DNA from: Roseovarius sp. A-2
Lineage (GTDB): Bacteria; Pseudomonadota; Alphaproteobacteria; Rhodobacterales; Rhodobacteraceae
Direction: 5' to 3'
Assembly (NCBI RefSeq): GCF_002072155.1
Contig: NZ_BDIY01000010.1
Location: 1-64,000 of the forward strand
DNA: 64,000 nt
Shown here: positions 8,145 to 16,538 of the stretch, piece by piece
Layout of the letters: each line of letters starts with the position of its first letter
How positions within the stretch are numbered: position 1 is the first letter of the stretch
Notes under the pieces: generated by a model
Seen by the model: only the letters and a program-made list of their open reading frames with translations
Database searches by the model: none
Told to the model about the DNA's origin: nothing
Program-made: the position numbers and the translations under genes

Positions 8145-10328
8145 ATGACCAAAGCTGTCCAGAAAATCACCCTGTCCCCTTCACGGGATATCCCTTTCGA
8201 CAAGCTGGTGCTCAGCCAGTCCAACGTGCGGCGCATCAAGGCTGGCGTGTCGGTCGAGGAACTGGCCGAAGATATCGCCCGCCGCGGTCTCTTGCAAAGC
8301 CTGAGCGTGCGGCCCGTCGTGGCTGACGATGGTACCGAGACCGGCAAGTTCGAAATCCCGGCCGGTGGACGGCGGTTCCAAGCCTTGTCTTTACTGGTGA
8401 AGCAGAAACGCTTGGCGAAGACCACGCCCATTCCCTGCATCGTCCGCGATGCTGCGTCCGACATCCTCGCCGAGGACGATTCCCTTGCGGAAAACATGCA
8501 GCGCGTCGCCCTGCACCCGCTCGACCAGTTCCGCGCGTTTGTGTCCCTGCGCGACAAGGGTCAGAGCGATGCAGAGATCGCTGCGGCCTTCTTCGTAACG
8601 CCGCAGATCGTGAAGCAGCGCCTGAAACTCGCCTCCGTCGCCCCTGCCCTGCTTGAGGTCTATGCCGAGGATGGCATGACGCTGGAGCAACTCATGGCCT
8701 TCACCGTGAACCCCGATCACGCGCGTCAGGTTCAGGTTTGGGATGTGATTCATTCATCCTGGAACAAGGAGCCATTCCAGATCCGGCGCATGTTGACCGA
8801 GACCTCGGTCCGAGCGTCCGACCGACGCGCGGCCTTTGTGGGTGTTGAGGCCTATGAAGCGGCGGGCGGCACGATGCTGCATGACCTCTTCCAAGGCGAT
8901 GACGGTGGCTGGCTCGAGGACCCTGCCCTGCTCGATCGGCTGGTGACGGAAAAACTCCAGGCCGAGGCTGAGACGGTTGCGGTTGAGGGCTGGAAGTGGA
9001 TCGATGTCGCGCTTGACCTGCCCTACGGCTACAGCCACGGTCTGCGGTCCTTGTCTGGCGATCCGGCGCCGATGACGGATGACGAAGGTGCGGCCCATGC
9101 CAAGCTGCTCGCCGAGTATAGGGCGCTGGAAGAGGAATACGCGGGTCAGGATGAAATCCCCGACGAGGTCGACACGCGGCTTGGCGTGTTGGAAACGGAG
9201 ATGGAAAAGATCGAGACCCGGCCATTGATCTTCGATCCCTTGGAAATCGGACGGGCAGGGTCGTTCGTCACGCTCGACCGCTACGGCGCGCTGGCAGTCT
9301 ATCGCGGCTATGTGCGCCCAGAGGATGAGCCCGTTGAGGAGACCGCGGTCCAGGATGGTACTGATCCTGCGGCGGCGGGGCAGGGGGATGGTCGTGATCT
9401 CACCGATGGCCTTGGCAGTGCTGCTCATGGCGGCACCGTCATCACGTCGGGTGGCCAGCCAATTGATGGCGACTTGCCTGAGGATGAGGATGACGGAGCG
9501 CTGAAGCCACTGCCCGAGCGGTTGGTCATGGAGTTGACGGCCCATCGGACGCTGGCGCTACGTGAAGCGATCGGGCGCTCGCCGGATGTCGCGCTGACGC
9601 TGCTGCTTCTGAAGCTGGTGACGGACACCTTCCGCACCTCCTCTGCTTCGGGCAGCTGTCTCGAGGCATCCGTGCGTCCGGTCTACATGTCGGCGCAGGC
9701 GCCCGATCTCAAGGATAGCGTGGTGGCGAAGCTGGTCGACGAGCGTCATGCGGAATGGGAAGCCGATCTGCCGCTTGGCGATGATGCGGCACTTTGGGCC
9801 TATCTGACGGTCCTCGACCAAAGCAGTCGGCTGGCCTTGCTGGCGCATTGCCTCAGCTTCGGCGTCAACGCGCTGCATGAGAAGGTGAACCCATACGGGG
9901 CAGGCATCTCCGCAGGCGGTCTGACCCGGCGGATGGCGCATTCCGATTTCGTGGCGCGTGCCACAGATCTCGACATGGTCGAGGCGGGCTGGGAGCCGAC
10001 GGTCGACACCTATCTCAACCGCGTGCCCAAGGCCCGCATCCTCGAGGCCGTGCGCGAAGCGAAAGGGGAGGGGACTGCCCAGCTCCTCGATCACCTGAAG
10101 AAAGGCGAGATGGCCAGTGAAGCCGAGCGCTTGCTGAAGGGCAGCGGCTGGTTGCCCGAGGTCCTGCGCCGGAACGATCTCGTGGCGCTGGACGATGAGG
10201 ACCGTGCCGAAGGGCAGGGGCCGGATGTCGATGCCGAACTGGCTGACAGCGTCAGTGAGGCTGACCTTCCTGCATTCCTGACGGATGACCTGCCTGCTCA
10301 AGGCGCGTCGATGCTGGCCGCGGAATAA
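8145..10328 (+). CDS. large ParB/RepB/Spo0J-family protein
   Basis: A 727-residue protein with an N-terminal ParB domain: SQSNVRR, EELAEDIARRGLLQSLSVRP, AGGRRFQALSLL and SLAENMQRVALHPLDQFRAF within roughly the first 125 residues, then a helix-turn-helix-like FFVTPQIVKQRLKLA. The remaining 550 residues are unlike partition ParBs and are of unknown function, with an acidic linker near residue 400. No parA partner is adjacent, so it is probably not a segregation protein; similar orphan ParB-domain proteins travel with conjugative elements. Start ATG 8145 has GGAGAAGA upstream. Confidence 0.8.
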   Translation: MTKAVQKITLSPSRDIPFDKLVLSQSNVRRIKAGVSVEELAEDIARRGLLQSLSVRPVVADDGTETGKFEIPAGGRRFQALSLLVKQKRLAKTTPIPCIVRDAASDILAEDDSLAENMQRVALHPLDQFRAFVSLRDKGQSDAEIAAAFFVTPQIVKQRLKLASVAPALLEVYAEDGMTLEQLMAFTVNPDHARQVQVWDVIHSSWNKEPFQIRRMLTETSVRASDRRAAFVGVEAYEAAGGTMLHDLFQGDDGGWLEDPALLDRLVTEKLQAEAETVAVEGWKWIDVALDLPYGYSHGLRSLSGDPAPMTDDEGAAHAKLLAEYRALEEEYAGQDEIPDEVDTRLGVLETEMEKIETRPLIFDPLEIGRAGSFVTLDRYGALAVYRGYVRPEDEPVEETAVQDGTDPAAAGQGDGRDLTDGLGSAAHGGTVITSGGQPIDGDLPEDEDDGALKPLPERLVMELTAHRTLALREAIGRSPDVALTLLLLKLVTDTFRTSSASGSCLEASVRPVYMSAQAPDLKDSVVAKLVDERHAEWEADLPLGDDAALWAYLTVLDQSSRLALLAHCLSFGVNALHEKVNPYGAGISAGGLTRRMAHSDFVARATDLDMVEAGWEPTVDTYLNRVPKARILEAVREAKGEGTAQLLDHLKKGEMASEAERLLKGSGWLPEVLRRNDLVALDDEDRAEGQGPDVDAELADSVSEADLPAFLTDDLPAQGASMLAAE

Positions 10329-10340
10329 CGTGATCCAGCG

Positions 10341-10361
10341 GGGGGCGGAGATTCCGCCCCC
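10341..10361 (+). terminator. hairpin after parB-like gene
   Basis: Nine-bp perfect stem GGGGGCGGA/TCCGCCCCC with a GAT loop, 12 bp after the stop codon. No T-run follows, so termination is possible but not certain. Confidence 0.45.
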
Positions 10362-10394
10362 AATCACCCTATAACGTAACAATATCAATAAGAT

Positions 10395-10414
10395 GAATGC
10401 GATTACTCGCATTC
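10395..10414 (+). promoter_or_regulatory. inverted repeat before the gene at 10428
   Basis: GAATGCGA and TCGCATTC flank a TTAC loop and end 13 bp before the ATG, just upstream of the GAGGAA ribosome site. It may be an operator or an mRNA hairpin controlling translation. Confidence 0.45.
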
Positions 10415-10427
10415 GGAATGAGGAATC

Positions 10428-10901
10428 ATGTCTGCAACAACCATCATCGACACCGCGCCCCTTGGGGCGCTCATTCGCTACACCGACGGCAGTCCGAAGC
10501 CACCGGCACGGTTCACCAAGAAGCTTGCCGCCTGGGAGCGATCGAACGGCGTCGGCCGTCTCGTGAAGAAGGAGCCTCCCCGGGTCTATACGACCTGGAC
10601 GGCACCAGCCTCCTTCACGCTACATGAGGGCAACTTCTCCTCGGACGGGGTGATCCTCGTCACCATCATGCGCAGCCATTCTGCTGACAGCGCCCTCGTC
10701 TTCGAGGTGGCCGAAGAACCGAAGCCCGGCCAAGTGCGCGTGCTTCTCGACTTCGGCGGCAACACGGAGCTGCTGCATCTGGCGGAATCCATCACCGCGG
10801 CAGAGCTTTGGATCGCCAAGGAAGGATACAGCAATGCGCGGCTCGAAATCGTCGGCGATGAAAATAGCGAAAGGGCAGGGGGCGCGGACCTGGCCGCCTG
10901 A
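10428..10901 (+). CDS. conserved plasmid protein of unknown function
   Basis: A 157-residue protein with no motif I recognise. It has no signal peptide or membrane segment; the N-terminal third is basic (FTKKLAAWERSN, RLVKKEPPR) and the C-terminal half is a mix of strands and helices, ending in an acidic, low-complexity tail. GC-biased third positions and a clean ribosome site (GAGGAATC) support it as a real gene. A hairpin follows the stop codon. Confidence 0.65.
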   Translation: MSATTIIDTAPLGALIRYTDGSPKPPARFTKKLAAWERSNGVGRLVKKEPPRVYTTWTAPASFTLHEGNFSSDGVILVTIMRSHSADSALVFEVAEEPKPGQVRVLLDFGGNTELLHLAESITAAELWIAKEGYSNARLEIVGDENSERAGGADLAA

Positions 10902-10915
10902 GCCCAACTGAAACC

Positions 10916-10943
10916 GAGGGGCCCGTCCAAGCGCGGGCCTCTC
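10916..10943 (+). terminator. hairpin after the gene at 10428
   Basis: GAGGGGCCCG pairs with CGGGCCTCTC over ten positions (one G-T) around an 8-nt loop. No T-run follows. Confidence 0.5.
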
Positions 10944-11288
10944 AACCATCACAACCTTGTCCTTTGAGTTCGCGGGGCGCCAAAGGAACCATCCCCAAGG
11001 AAGGACGTCTTCAACCAAGAGCCTGCCCGGGAGGCTGGCGGCGTTAGAAGCATCAGCGGGATAACCGGCTCCAGTCGGCAGGGCACCATCCCCCGCTCGC
11101 CATTCCCTTCCTTGGCCCGAATCCTGTCTTCGAGATCAACCCGCGAGGGGTCGGACTACGGGCAAGCCCGTGCCGCCGGGCGGATTCGGACAAGCCGAAC
11201 GCACCCGGTGATGTCAGCCAGTATTCGGGCCTTCGAGGTCCTGTCGCGCGGGGGATGGTCCCCCGCCTCCCAGACAGGAGCCAAACAG
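10944..11288. other. non-coding leader region
   Basis: No convincing gene in about 345 bp. Several GC-rich hairpins occur; the clearest has arms GCGGGGGA (11248-11255) and TCCCCCGC (11259-11266) and ends 22 bp before the small gene at 11289. An open frame from 11112 only extends that small gene upstream without a ribosome site. Confidence 0.5.
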
Positions 11289-11453
11289 ATGTCCCGCAAA
11301 GATGCACACGCCTTCGCCGCCTCCCTCGCTACCACGCTCATGGTCTCGATCGTCGTCTTCCAGGCTGGGGATGGAACCTTCGGCGCCGTCCCCGCCGATG
11401 AAATCGACGGCGACGAGGTCGTGATCGTCTCGGAATACGATCCCTTCGGGTGA
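11289..11453 (+). CDS. 54-residue small protein
   Basis: A short gene with a good ribosome site (CAGGAG, 9 bases before the ATG). The protein starts basic (MSRKDAHAF), has a hydrophobic stretch AASLATTLMVSIVVF and an acidic C-terminus (EIDGDEVV). It may be a single-pass membrane or exported peptide. Function unknown. The stop codon overlaps a UUCG-type hairpin. Confidence 0.5.
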   Translation: MSRKDAHAFAASLATTLMVSIVVFQAGDGTFGAVPADEIDGDEVVIVSEYDPFG

Positions 11454-11467
11454 GGCTTCGGCCTCAC
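11450..11467 (+). terminator. UUCG-tetraloop hairpin
   Basis: GTGAGGC and GCCTCAC pair around TTCG directly at the stop codon of the small gene. A weaker hairpin CTGCTC/GAGCAG follows at 11512-11527. These sit between convergent genes, as expected of terminators, though no long T-run is present. Confidence 0.5.
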
Positions 11468-11633
11468 TTCCCGAGGGCTTGGCGCAAAAACGGCTATCGC
11501 CGATAGATGGCCTGCTCTACAGAGCAGCCCTAAGTACATAAAAAATATAAGAAAATAGCTCTCCTATCAGAAAGCTTTCCTACGTTTCTGCGATTTTCTT
11601 CAAACTATGACGTCGCCGGTGATGCGTCAGACT

Positions 11634-13001
11634 TCAAGGCCAATGCTCCCGATCTTTCACACGGGCATTAGGAGCATCTGTTGGCAATCTGACGGATGCC
11701 TGAAATCCAGAAGTTTCACCGGGACGTGGTGACTGGAGCAAGAGAGAGGTTTCGATCCGTTCTGCGATGGCTGAGACGATAGCGAGGCCAAGCCCGCTAC
11801 CATCAGTTTTTGCATCTGCCCTCTCGAAGCGCCCTGTCAGGCGTTTGAGTGTTTCGGCTGCTACCGCGGGGCCCTCGTTTGCCACGATCAACTGCCCCTC
11901 GCTCGTGAGTGTAACCGCGACTGGGGCATTCTGCGCCCCGTGGCGTAGGGCGTTTTCCACCAGATTCCGGCACAGAATTCCCAATGCGTCGGGGTCGATA
12001 TCAGACAAGACAGGCGTGTCCGGCAAGTTCAACATAAGGCGCCCGTTCTCTGTGCTGCGCGCAATATCTTCCACCACGACCCGAGTGATGGTTCTGACAT
12101 CAGCGCTCTGGTCCATCCGAAGTCTACCGCCTTCCGCCCGCGCAAGCTGCAGGAGACGCTCGGACAGCCGTGTGAGACGCTTGAGCGTCGCCTCGATCTC
12201 GGCGGCGCGCGCGTCGATGGTCGGATCTTTGGTCTCTGACCGCAGTCGCTGCGCCTGGGCGATAGCGCCCGCCAATGGTGTCCTTAGTTCATGAGCTGCA
12301 TTAGCTGCAAAACTTCGCTCAGCCTCGAACGCGTCGCGCAACCGAGCCAAAAGGTTGTTCAAGGTTGCGGCCAGCGGTCCGATTTCCGTCGGCAGGTCGG
12401 CCGCGGGTACTTCTGACAGGTCGCGCACGCCGCGCGCTTCAAGCCGCGTACGAAACCGATGGAGAGGGGCGAGGCTAAAGCGCACAGCGAGAATAATCGA
12501 CGCGAGCGCCAACGGCAGCACGACCAGCAGCGGCAGGCCGAGGCCCATCTGGATTTCCCGAGCAACCGATGCGCGATGCGCCAACGGTTCGGCCACGGTG
12601 ATGCTGATCGTCCCCTGGAGTGCGGCGTCGCTGTAGAGGCGATGTGTGGCGTTCTGCCTAAATCCCGGCCCATCGTATGGAGGGAACACGGCAGGGTCCG
12701 CCGCATGGGATTGCAGCAGGATGCGTCCCTCGGCATCGCGTACGATGTAGGTGAAGAACTCGTCATGCTCACGGATCGGCGCGAGGCGCTGCGTCACACC
12801 CTGATCTTCCCGCCCGACGATGTCGGTCACGGCCAGCGGCAGGATGCGCTCGGCGGTTTCACGCAGGGCGCTGTCAAAGACCTCGTCCATCTCGCCCCGA
12901 ACGATCACCGCGGTAACCGTGGCGGCGGCGAGCCAGAGGATCGTCAGCACAAGGCCGAGTGACAAGCCGAGCCGTACCTGAAGGCTGGATGGCCACATCA
13001 T
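11634..13001 (-). CDS. sensor histidine kinase (QseC/TctE-like)
   Basis: The 455-residue membrane kinase partners the response regulator just upstream. A first membrane span lies at about residues 10-32 and a second at about 155-177, enclosing a periplasmic sensor region. Then come a HAMP-like region, the phosphoacceptor histidine in AANAAHELRTPLAG (about residue 237), the N box (LCRNLVENALRHG) and the G box (GSGLGLAIVSAI). Its ATG overlaps the regulator's stop codon (ATGA), so the pair is co-translated. The neighbouring iron/flavin genes suggest it senses metal or redox state; this is inferred from context only. Confidence 0.88.
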   Translation of the reverse strand: MMWPSSLQVRLGLSLGLVLTILWLAAATVTAVIVRGEMDEVFDSALRETAERILPLAVTDIVGREDQGVTQRLAPIREHDEFFTYIVRDAEGRILLQSHAADPAVFPPYDGPGFRQNATHRLYSDAALQGTISITVAEPLAHRASVAREIQMGLGLPLLVVLPLALASIILAVRFSLAPLHRFRTRLEARGVRDLSEVPAADLPTEIGPLAATLNNLLARLRDAFEAERSFAANAAHELRTPLAGAIAQAQRLRSETKDPTIDARAAEIEATLKRLTRLSERLLQLARAEGGRLRMDQSADVRTITRVVVEDIARSTENGRLMLNLPDTPVLSDIDPDALGILCRNLVENALRHGAQNAPVAVTLTSEGQLIVANEGPAVAAETLKRLTGRFERADAKTDGSGLGLAIVSAIAERIETSLLLQSPRPGETSGFQASVRLPTDAPNARVKDREHWP

Positions 13002-13657
13002 GGCTTGCCCAGTCGGTAGCCCATGCCGCGCTCGGTCTCAATGATGGCGCTCCCCAGTTTCTTGCGCAGGCGGCTCACGTGCACCTCGATGGTGTTGCTC
13101 TCGACCTCGGCGTCGAAAGCGTAGAGCTTCTCCTCCAACTGCGCCTTGGACAGGAGCTGCCCAGGACGCGCCAGGAAGGCCTCGAAGAGCGCCCATTCCC
13201 GCGCCGTCAGCGGCACATGTCTGCCATCCCGATGGACGCTTCGCGCGGCAAGGTCGATGTCGAGCGGTCCGTGGGTCACGATCGGGTTGGGGTTGCCGCT
13301 GTAGCGCCGCGCGACCGAGCCAATCCGTGCCGACAGTTCCGACAGGTCGAAAGGCTTCACAAGATAGTCGTCAGCGCCTGCCTTCAGTCCCTCTATCCGG
13401 TCTGATATCTGGTCGAGCGCTGTCAGGATGATCACTGGCGTCACGTCCCGACGCGTCCGGAGGCCCTTGAGGAACCCGATACCGCGTCCGTCCGGCAGCA
13501 TGAGGTCGAGCAGGACAAGGTCGTAGGAGGTTGCGCTCATCGCGTCGCCCGCCGCGTCGAGCCGCGTGACCCAGTCTACTGACTGGCCATCAGCTGCGAT
13601 CTGGTCGCGCACTGCCGCGCCGAGAGTCGTGTCGTCTTCGATCAGCAATATGCGCAT
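12998..13657 (-). CDS. OmpR-family response regulator
   Basis: A 219-residue regulator: receiver domain with acidic pocket in LLIEDD, phosphoacceptor Asp51 in LVLLDLMLPDG, conserved Thr in ILTA and Lys in VKPF, followed by a winged-helix DNA-binding domain (TIEVHVSRLRKKLG). I use the ATG whose product begins MRILLIEDD; an upstream in-frame start adds 17 unlikely residues. It is divergent from the PepSY gene at 13803, with a repeated motif in between that may be its binding site. Confidence 0.9.
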   Translation of the reverse strand: MRILLIEDDTTLGAAVRDQIAADGQSVDWVTRLDAAGDAMSATSYDLVLLDLMLPDGRGIGFLKGLRTRRDVTPVIILTALDQISDRIEGLKAGADDYLVKPFDLSELSARIGSVARRYSGNPNPIVTHGPLDIDLAARSVHRDGRHVPLTAREWALFEAFLARPGQLLSKAQLEEKLYAFDAEVESNTIEVHVSRLRKKLGSAIIETERGMGYRLGKP

Positions 13658-13701
13658 GGTCGTACCCGTTCTTTCCTGATGTCCCTCCATGATCCGTCTG
13701 G

Positions 13702-13719
13702 CTGACACGAAGCTGAAGC
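13702..13719 (+). promoter_or_regulatory. candidate regulator-binding motif, copy 1
   Basis: CTGACACGAAGCTGAAGC lies 83 bp before the PepSY gene start. A near-identical 18-mer (15 of 18 bases) lies 76 bp before the Asp-rich protein gene at 15647. A second shared block (TCAGG..GCC.TCAG) follows about 15-20 bp later in both. Two promoters with the same layout beside a two-component system suggest a shared operator. Confidence 0.5.
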
Positions 13720-13802
13720 TTGTGGGTCGAGCCCCTTCAGGCTGCCGTCAGCTTCGCGGCGCATGAATGGCATCAAGAGGCGAGCCACTAGGAGTGTGCC
13801 CC

Positions 13803-14120
13803 ATGAAGAAGACATTGACAATTATCGGCTTTCTCGCGGTCTTTCCGGCCGGCGCGGCGCTGGCTGACGACGATTGCTTCGTGCCGATGGCCGACTGGCA
13901 GCCGCGCGATGCTGTTGCCATGCTGGCCGAGGAAAATGGTTGGACGGTGCGCCGGATCAAGATCGATGACGGCTGCTACGAGATCGACGGGAGGGATGCC
14001 GAGGGGCGTGCGATCGAGGTGACTGTCCACCCGGCCACGCTGGAGGTAGTCGAGTTCGAATACGAGGACGACGAGGATGATCGCCGCGAGCGGGATCACG
14101 AGAGACGCGACGATGACTGA
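13803..14120 (+). CDS. small PepSY-domain exported protein
   Basis: A 105-residue protein with a clear signal peptide (MKKTLTIIGFLAVFPAG, cleavage probably after AALA) and a single PepSY-like domain (AMLAEENGWTVRRIKIDDG to EVTVHPATLEVVEFEY), ending in a strongly charged Asp/Glu/Arg tail. Two cysteines are present after cleavage. PepSY proteins often accompany periplasmic redox and metal systems. Its end overlaps the next gene by 8 bases. Confidence 0.75.
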   Translation: MKKTLTIIGFLAVFPAGAALADDDCFVPMADWQPRDAVAMLAEENGWTVRRIKIDDGCYEIDGRDAEGRAIEVTVHPATLEVVEFEYEDDEDDRRERDHERRDDD

Positions 14121-15462
14121 TGCAGCGCGTCGCGACGGTAATGTCCCGGTGCCGGGCCTTCCTCTACTTCCTCGGCTTACCCTAAACTCTCCTCTGGCCC
14201 TGACGGGCCCGGTGCTGGTGGCGCTGCCATGCCTTCTGGCGGCTCTGCTCGGGTTCAACACTTATGCGCCCTTTGGCGCGGAAGCGGCACTTGGCATTGC
14301 CGTCGGGGCCGCGGCAGTTGTCGCGATGGCACTGACCCTGATCCTCGCCACACGACCGCCACTGGTTGAACCATTGTTCGGCGGTCTCGATCGCATGTAC
14401 CGGGTCCACAAGTGGCTCGGTATTTCCGCGATGGTCCTGATGATCTTGCACCAGCAGATTGAGCCGGACTTCGAGCGTTTGGTGCGTGAAACTTCCCTTG
14501 GTGAACTTGGCGAAGAGGCAGGCGAACTCGCCTTCAACGCGCTTCTCGCACTTGTTGTTGTCAGCTGGTTCCGGAGATTGCCCTTCATCGGGCTCGAGAT
14601 TCCATATCAGCTCTGGCGGTTCAGCCATCGTTTCATGGGGGCCCTTTTTGCCATCGTGGTCTTTCACCAATTCTTCGTCGATATGCCTGCCGGGGTGGAC
14701 CCGACATTCATGTTGGTGCTGAATTCCTTCGGCATTGCCGGAGTGGTCGCGTGGATATTTACCGAGCTGGTCGCCCCGTACCTGCGGCGTAGAGAATTCA
14801 CCGTCACAGAGATCAGCCAGACCAAGGACACCACCACGCTGACCCTCCGCCCCGAGGGGCGGGCCATGCGGTGGCGGCCGGGGCAATTCGCCTTCTTCCG
14901 CGCGCCAGAGGCGGGACTGTCCGAGCCGCACCCCTTCACGATCGCCAGCGCCCCGCGCCCTGACGGCACCCTGACGTTCTCCATCCGGGGCTTGGGTGGC
15001 TGGACACGAAGCCTGCCCGCCATCTTGCGGACCGGAACGCGTGTGCAGGTCGAAGGGCCATATGGACGGTTCAATTTCCGCAAGGGCGGTGCGCGCCAAA
15101 TATGGCTTGCCGGCGGCATCGGTATCACGCCGTTCCTCGCCTGGGCGGAAAGCCTGACAGAGGCGGAGAGTCGCGACATTCACCTCATCTACTGCGTTCC
15201 GACACAAGAAGAAGCGATTGGCGTAGAGACGCTGCGCGCTGCGGTTGCCCGCAACCCGAGGTTCAGTTTCGAGGTGGTCGTCACGACGCGCGATGGCAGG
15301 CTCACGGCCGAGCGCCTGATCGGCGCGGTCCCTTTCGCGATCCGGCAAGCCGATTTGTGGTTCTGCGGCCCAACGGGTCTGAAGGATGGGATTCTCAAGG
15401 GCTTGAAAGCACAAGGCCAAACGCCTCGCCGTGTCCGCTTCGAGCAGTTTGAATTCGCCTGA
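14113..15462 (+). CDS. ferric-reductase-like transmembrane flavocytochrome
   Basis: A 449-residue protein with an N-terminal membrane domain of about six spans containing paired histidines for b-haem (HKWLGISAMVLMILHQ and HRFMGALFAIVVFHQ), followed by an FAD-binding domain (HPFTIASAP) and a nicotinamide-binding domain (GGIGITPFLAW, WFCGPTGLKDGI). This layout moves electrons from cytosolic NAD(P)H through FAD and haem to an acceptor outside the membrane, such as Fe(III) or another redox protein. The start overlaps the PepSY gene. A strong terminator follows. Confidence 0.85.
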   Translation: MTDAARRDGNVPVPGLPLLPRLTLNSPLALTGPVLVALPCLLAALLGFNTYAPFGAEAALGIAVGAAAVVAMALTLILATRPPLVEPLFGGLDRMYRVHKWLGISAMVLMILHQQIEPDFERLVRETSLGELGEEAGELAFNALLALVVVSWFRRLPFIGLEIPYQLWRFSHRFMGALFAIVVFHQFFVDMPAGVDPTFMLVLNSFGIAGVVAWIFTELVAPYLRRREFTVTEISQTKDTTTLTLRPEGRAMRWRPGQFAFFRAPEAGLSEPHPFTIASAPRPDGTLTFSIRGLGGWTRSLPAILRTGTRVQVEGPYGRFNFRKGGARQIWLAGGIGITPFLAWAESLTEAESRDIHLIYCVPTQEEAIGVETLRAAVARNPRFSFEVVVTTRDGRLTAERLIGAVPFAIRQADLWFCGPTGLKDGILKGLKAQGQTPRRVRFEQFEFA

Positions 15463-15517
15463 ACGCGGGGCAGGGCGCATAGCCATGCCAGCCCTGTAGC
15501 CTGCGCTCGCATCTTTT

Positions 15518-15551
15518 TGGCCCCGCCATTATCGGCGGGGCCATTTTTTTT
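15518..15551 (+). terminator. intrinsic terminator
   Basis: Perfect 10-bp stem TGGCCCCGCC/GGCGGGGCCA with a six-base loop followed by eight T residues. It ends the PepSY-ferric reductase transcript. Confidence 0.92.
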
Positions 15552-15552
15552 C

Positions 15553-15570
15553 CTGACGGCAAGCTGAAGC
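15553..15570 (+). promoter_or_regulatory. candidate regulator-binding motif, copy 2
   Basis: CTGACGGCAAGCTGAAGC, the second copy of the motif found at 13702. It begins directly after the terminator and ends 76 bp before the gene at 15647. Confidence 0.5.
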
Positions 15571-15646
15571 AGGAATCGCTGGGGCGTCAGGAAGCCCTCA
15601 GGTCGACGCGCCAGATTGGTCTCATCAGACGAAAGGAGACCTTGCC

Positions 15647-16021
15647 ATGAAAAAGACCCTGACCCTTCTCGCAGCGACAACGGCGCTGACCGCCGCCATC
15701 GGCGTTCCTGCCTGGAGCGCAATGGAGGACCCGGCCGACAGCATGCTTCGGCGCGTTGCCGCGCTCTTTGATGACGCCTCACAAGACATGCCTCTCATTC
15801 TCGCAAGCGACGAAGACGACGACGACCGCTGGCGGGACGGTTCGCGTCGCGGACACGACGACGATGATGACGAAGACGATGATGATGATGACTGCGACGA
15901 CGATGATGACGACGACGATTGTCGGGGCGGCGCCCGCAATCCCGCGCCCGCTGGAACGGTCGCTCCTCCTCAGAACGGCCTCTTCGGAAACGGCGCCCCT
16001 CCGCAGGTTCAGGTGAACTGA
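15647..16021 (+). CDS. secreted Asp-rich acidic protein
   Basis: A 124-residue protein with a signal peptide (MKKTLTLLAATTALTAAIG, cleavage near AWSA), a short helical region (DSMLRRVAALFDDA) and then about 45 residues made almost wholly of Asp with two Cys, followed by a Pro/Gly-rich tail. Such Asp runs bind divalent metals. Its promoter region resembles that of the PepSY gene at 13803. Function is not known; a metal buffer or chaperone in the periplasm is an inference from composition and context. Confidence 0.7.
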   Translation: MKKTLTLLAATTALTAAIGVPAWSAMEDPADSMLRRVAALFDDASQDMPLILASDEDDDDRWRDGSRRGHDDDDDEDDDDDDCDDDDDDDDCRGGARNPAPAGTVAPPQNGLFGNGAPPQVQVN

Positions 16022-16056
16022 ACAGCTCCGAAGCACCCTGAACAAGGATCATTCCC

Positions 16057-16527
16057 ATGAAATCACTTCTCGCAACGCTCGCGCTTACCACAGCGCTGAC
16101 GCTTCCCGGCCTCGCCATGGCGCGGCCGGTGACGCTGACCACCACCCTCAACAATTACGGCGGCGACGGCGCCTACCTCGCGCTTTACGTTACCGACGTC
16201 TCGGGCGCCTATGTCGGCAGTCTCTGGATGGCCGGCGACAAGTCCAAGTACTACGAGCATCTGAGCGACTGGTACCGTGCCACGGGCGGCGATACCGCGC
16301 AGGTCAACGGCATTACCGGGGCCAGCGTCGGCGCGGGCCGCGCGCTGGAAATCACGCTCGATCTGGCCGACGCGCTGTTCGATGCGGGCTACACGCTGCA
16401 CATCGACGCGGCGGTCGAGGATATGCGCGACAGCCCGAACGAGGTGGCCGTGCCGCTGACGACGGCGGGCGCGGGTACGCCGGTGACCGGGCGGCGCTAC
16501 ATCGCCAACTTCTCCTACGACATGTGA
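16057..16527 (+). CDS. DUF2271 periplasmic protein, possible FMN carrier
   Basis: A 156-residue protein with a signal peptide ending near AMA. It matches the DUF2271 family (YLALYVTDVSGAYVGSLWMAG and DGITGA-like motif). Residues 85-90 read GITGAS, like the [S/T]GA[S/T] site at which ApbE enzymes attach FMN covalently; Ser90 would be the acceptor. The apbE gene is two genes downstream in the same operon. It probably works as an extracytosolic electron carrier between the two flavin reductases. The start is preceded by AAGGA. Confidence 0.75.
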   Translation: MKSLLATLALTTALTLPGLAMARPVTLTTTLNNYGGDGAYLALYVTDVSGAYVGSLWMAGDKSKYYEHLSDWYRATGGDTAQVNGITGASVGAGRALEITLDLADALFDAGYTLHIDAAVEDMRDSPNEVAVPLTTAGAGTPVTGRRYIANFSYDM

Positions 16528-16538
16528 GGGGCAGGGCC

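Noticed and set aside
8145..10328. A second parABS partition locus
   Set aside because: There is no adjacent parA gene, and the protein is far larger than partition ParBs; repA/repB already supply partition.
11112..11288. Upstream extension of the small gene at 11289
   Set aside because: The added 59 residues are Arg/Ser-rich without a ribosome site; they cross GC-rich hairpins.
14182..15486. Long minus-strand ORF opposite the ferric reductase gene
   Set aside because: It is a mirror frame of a well-supported membrane protein and has no recognisable domain, as expected in GC-rich DNA.
15835..15925. Tandem DNA repeat or CRISPR-like array
   Set aside because: The GAC/GAT run is a coding Asp tract without constant repeat units or spacers.
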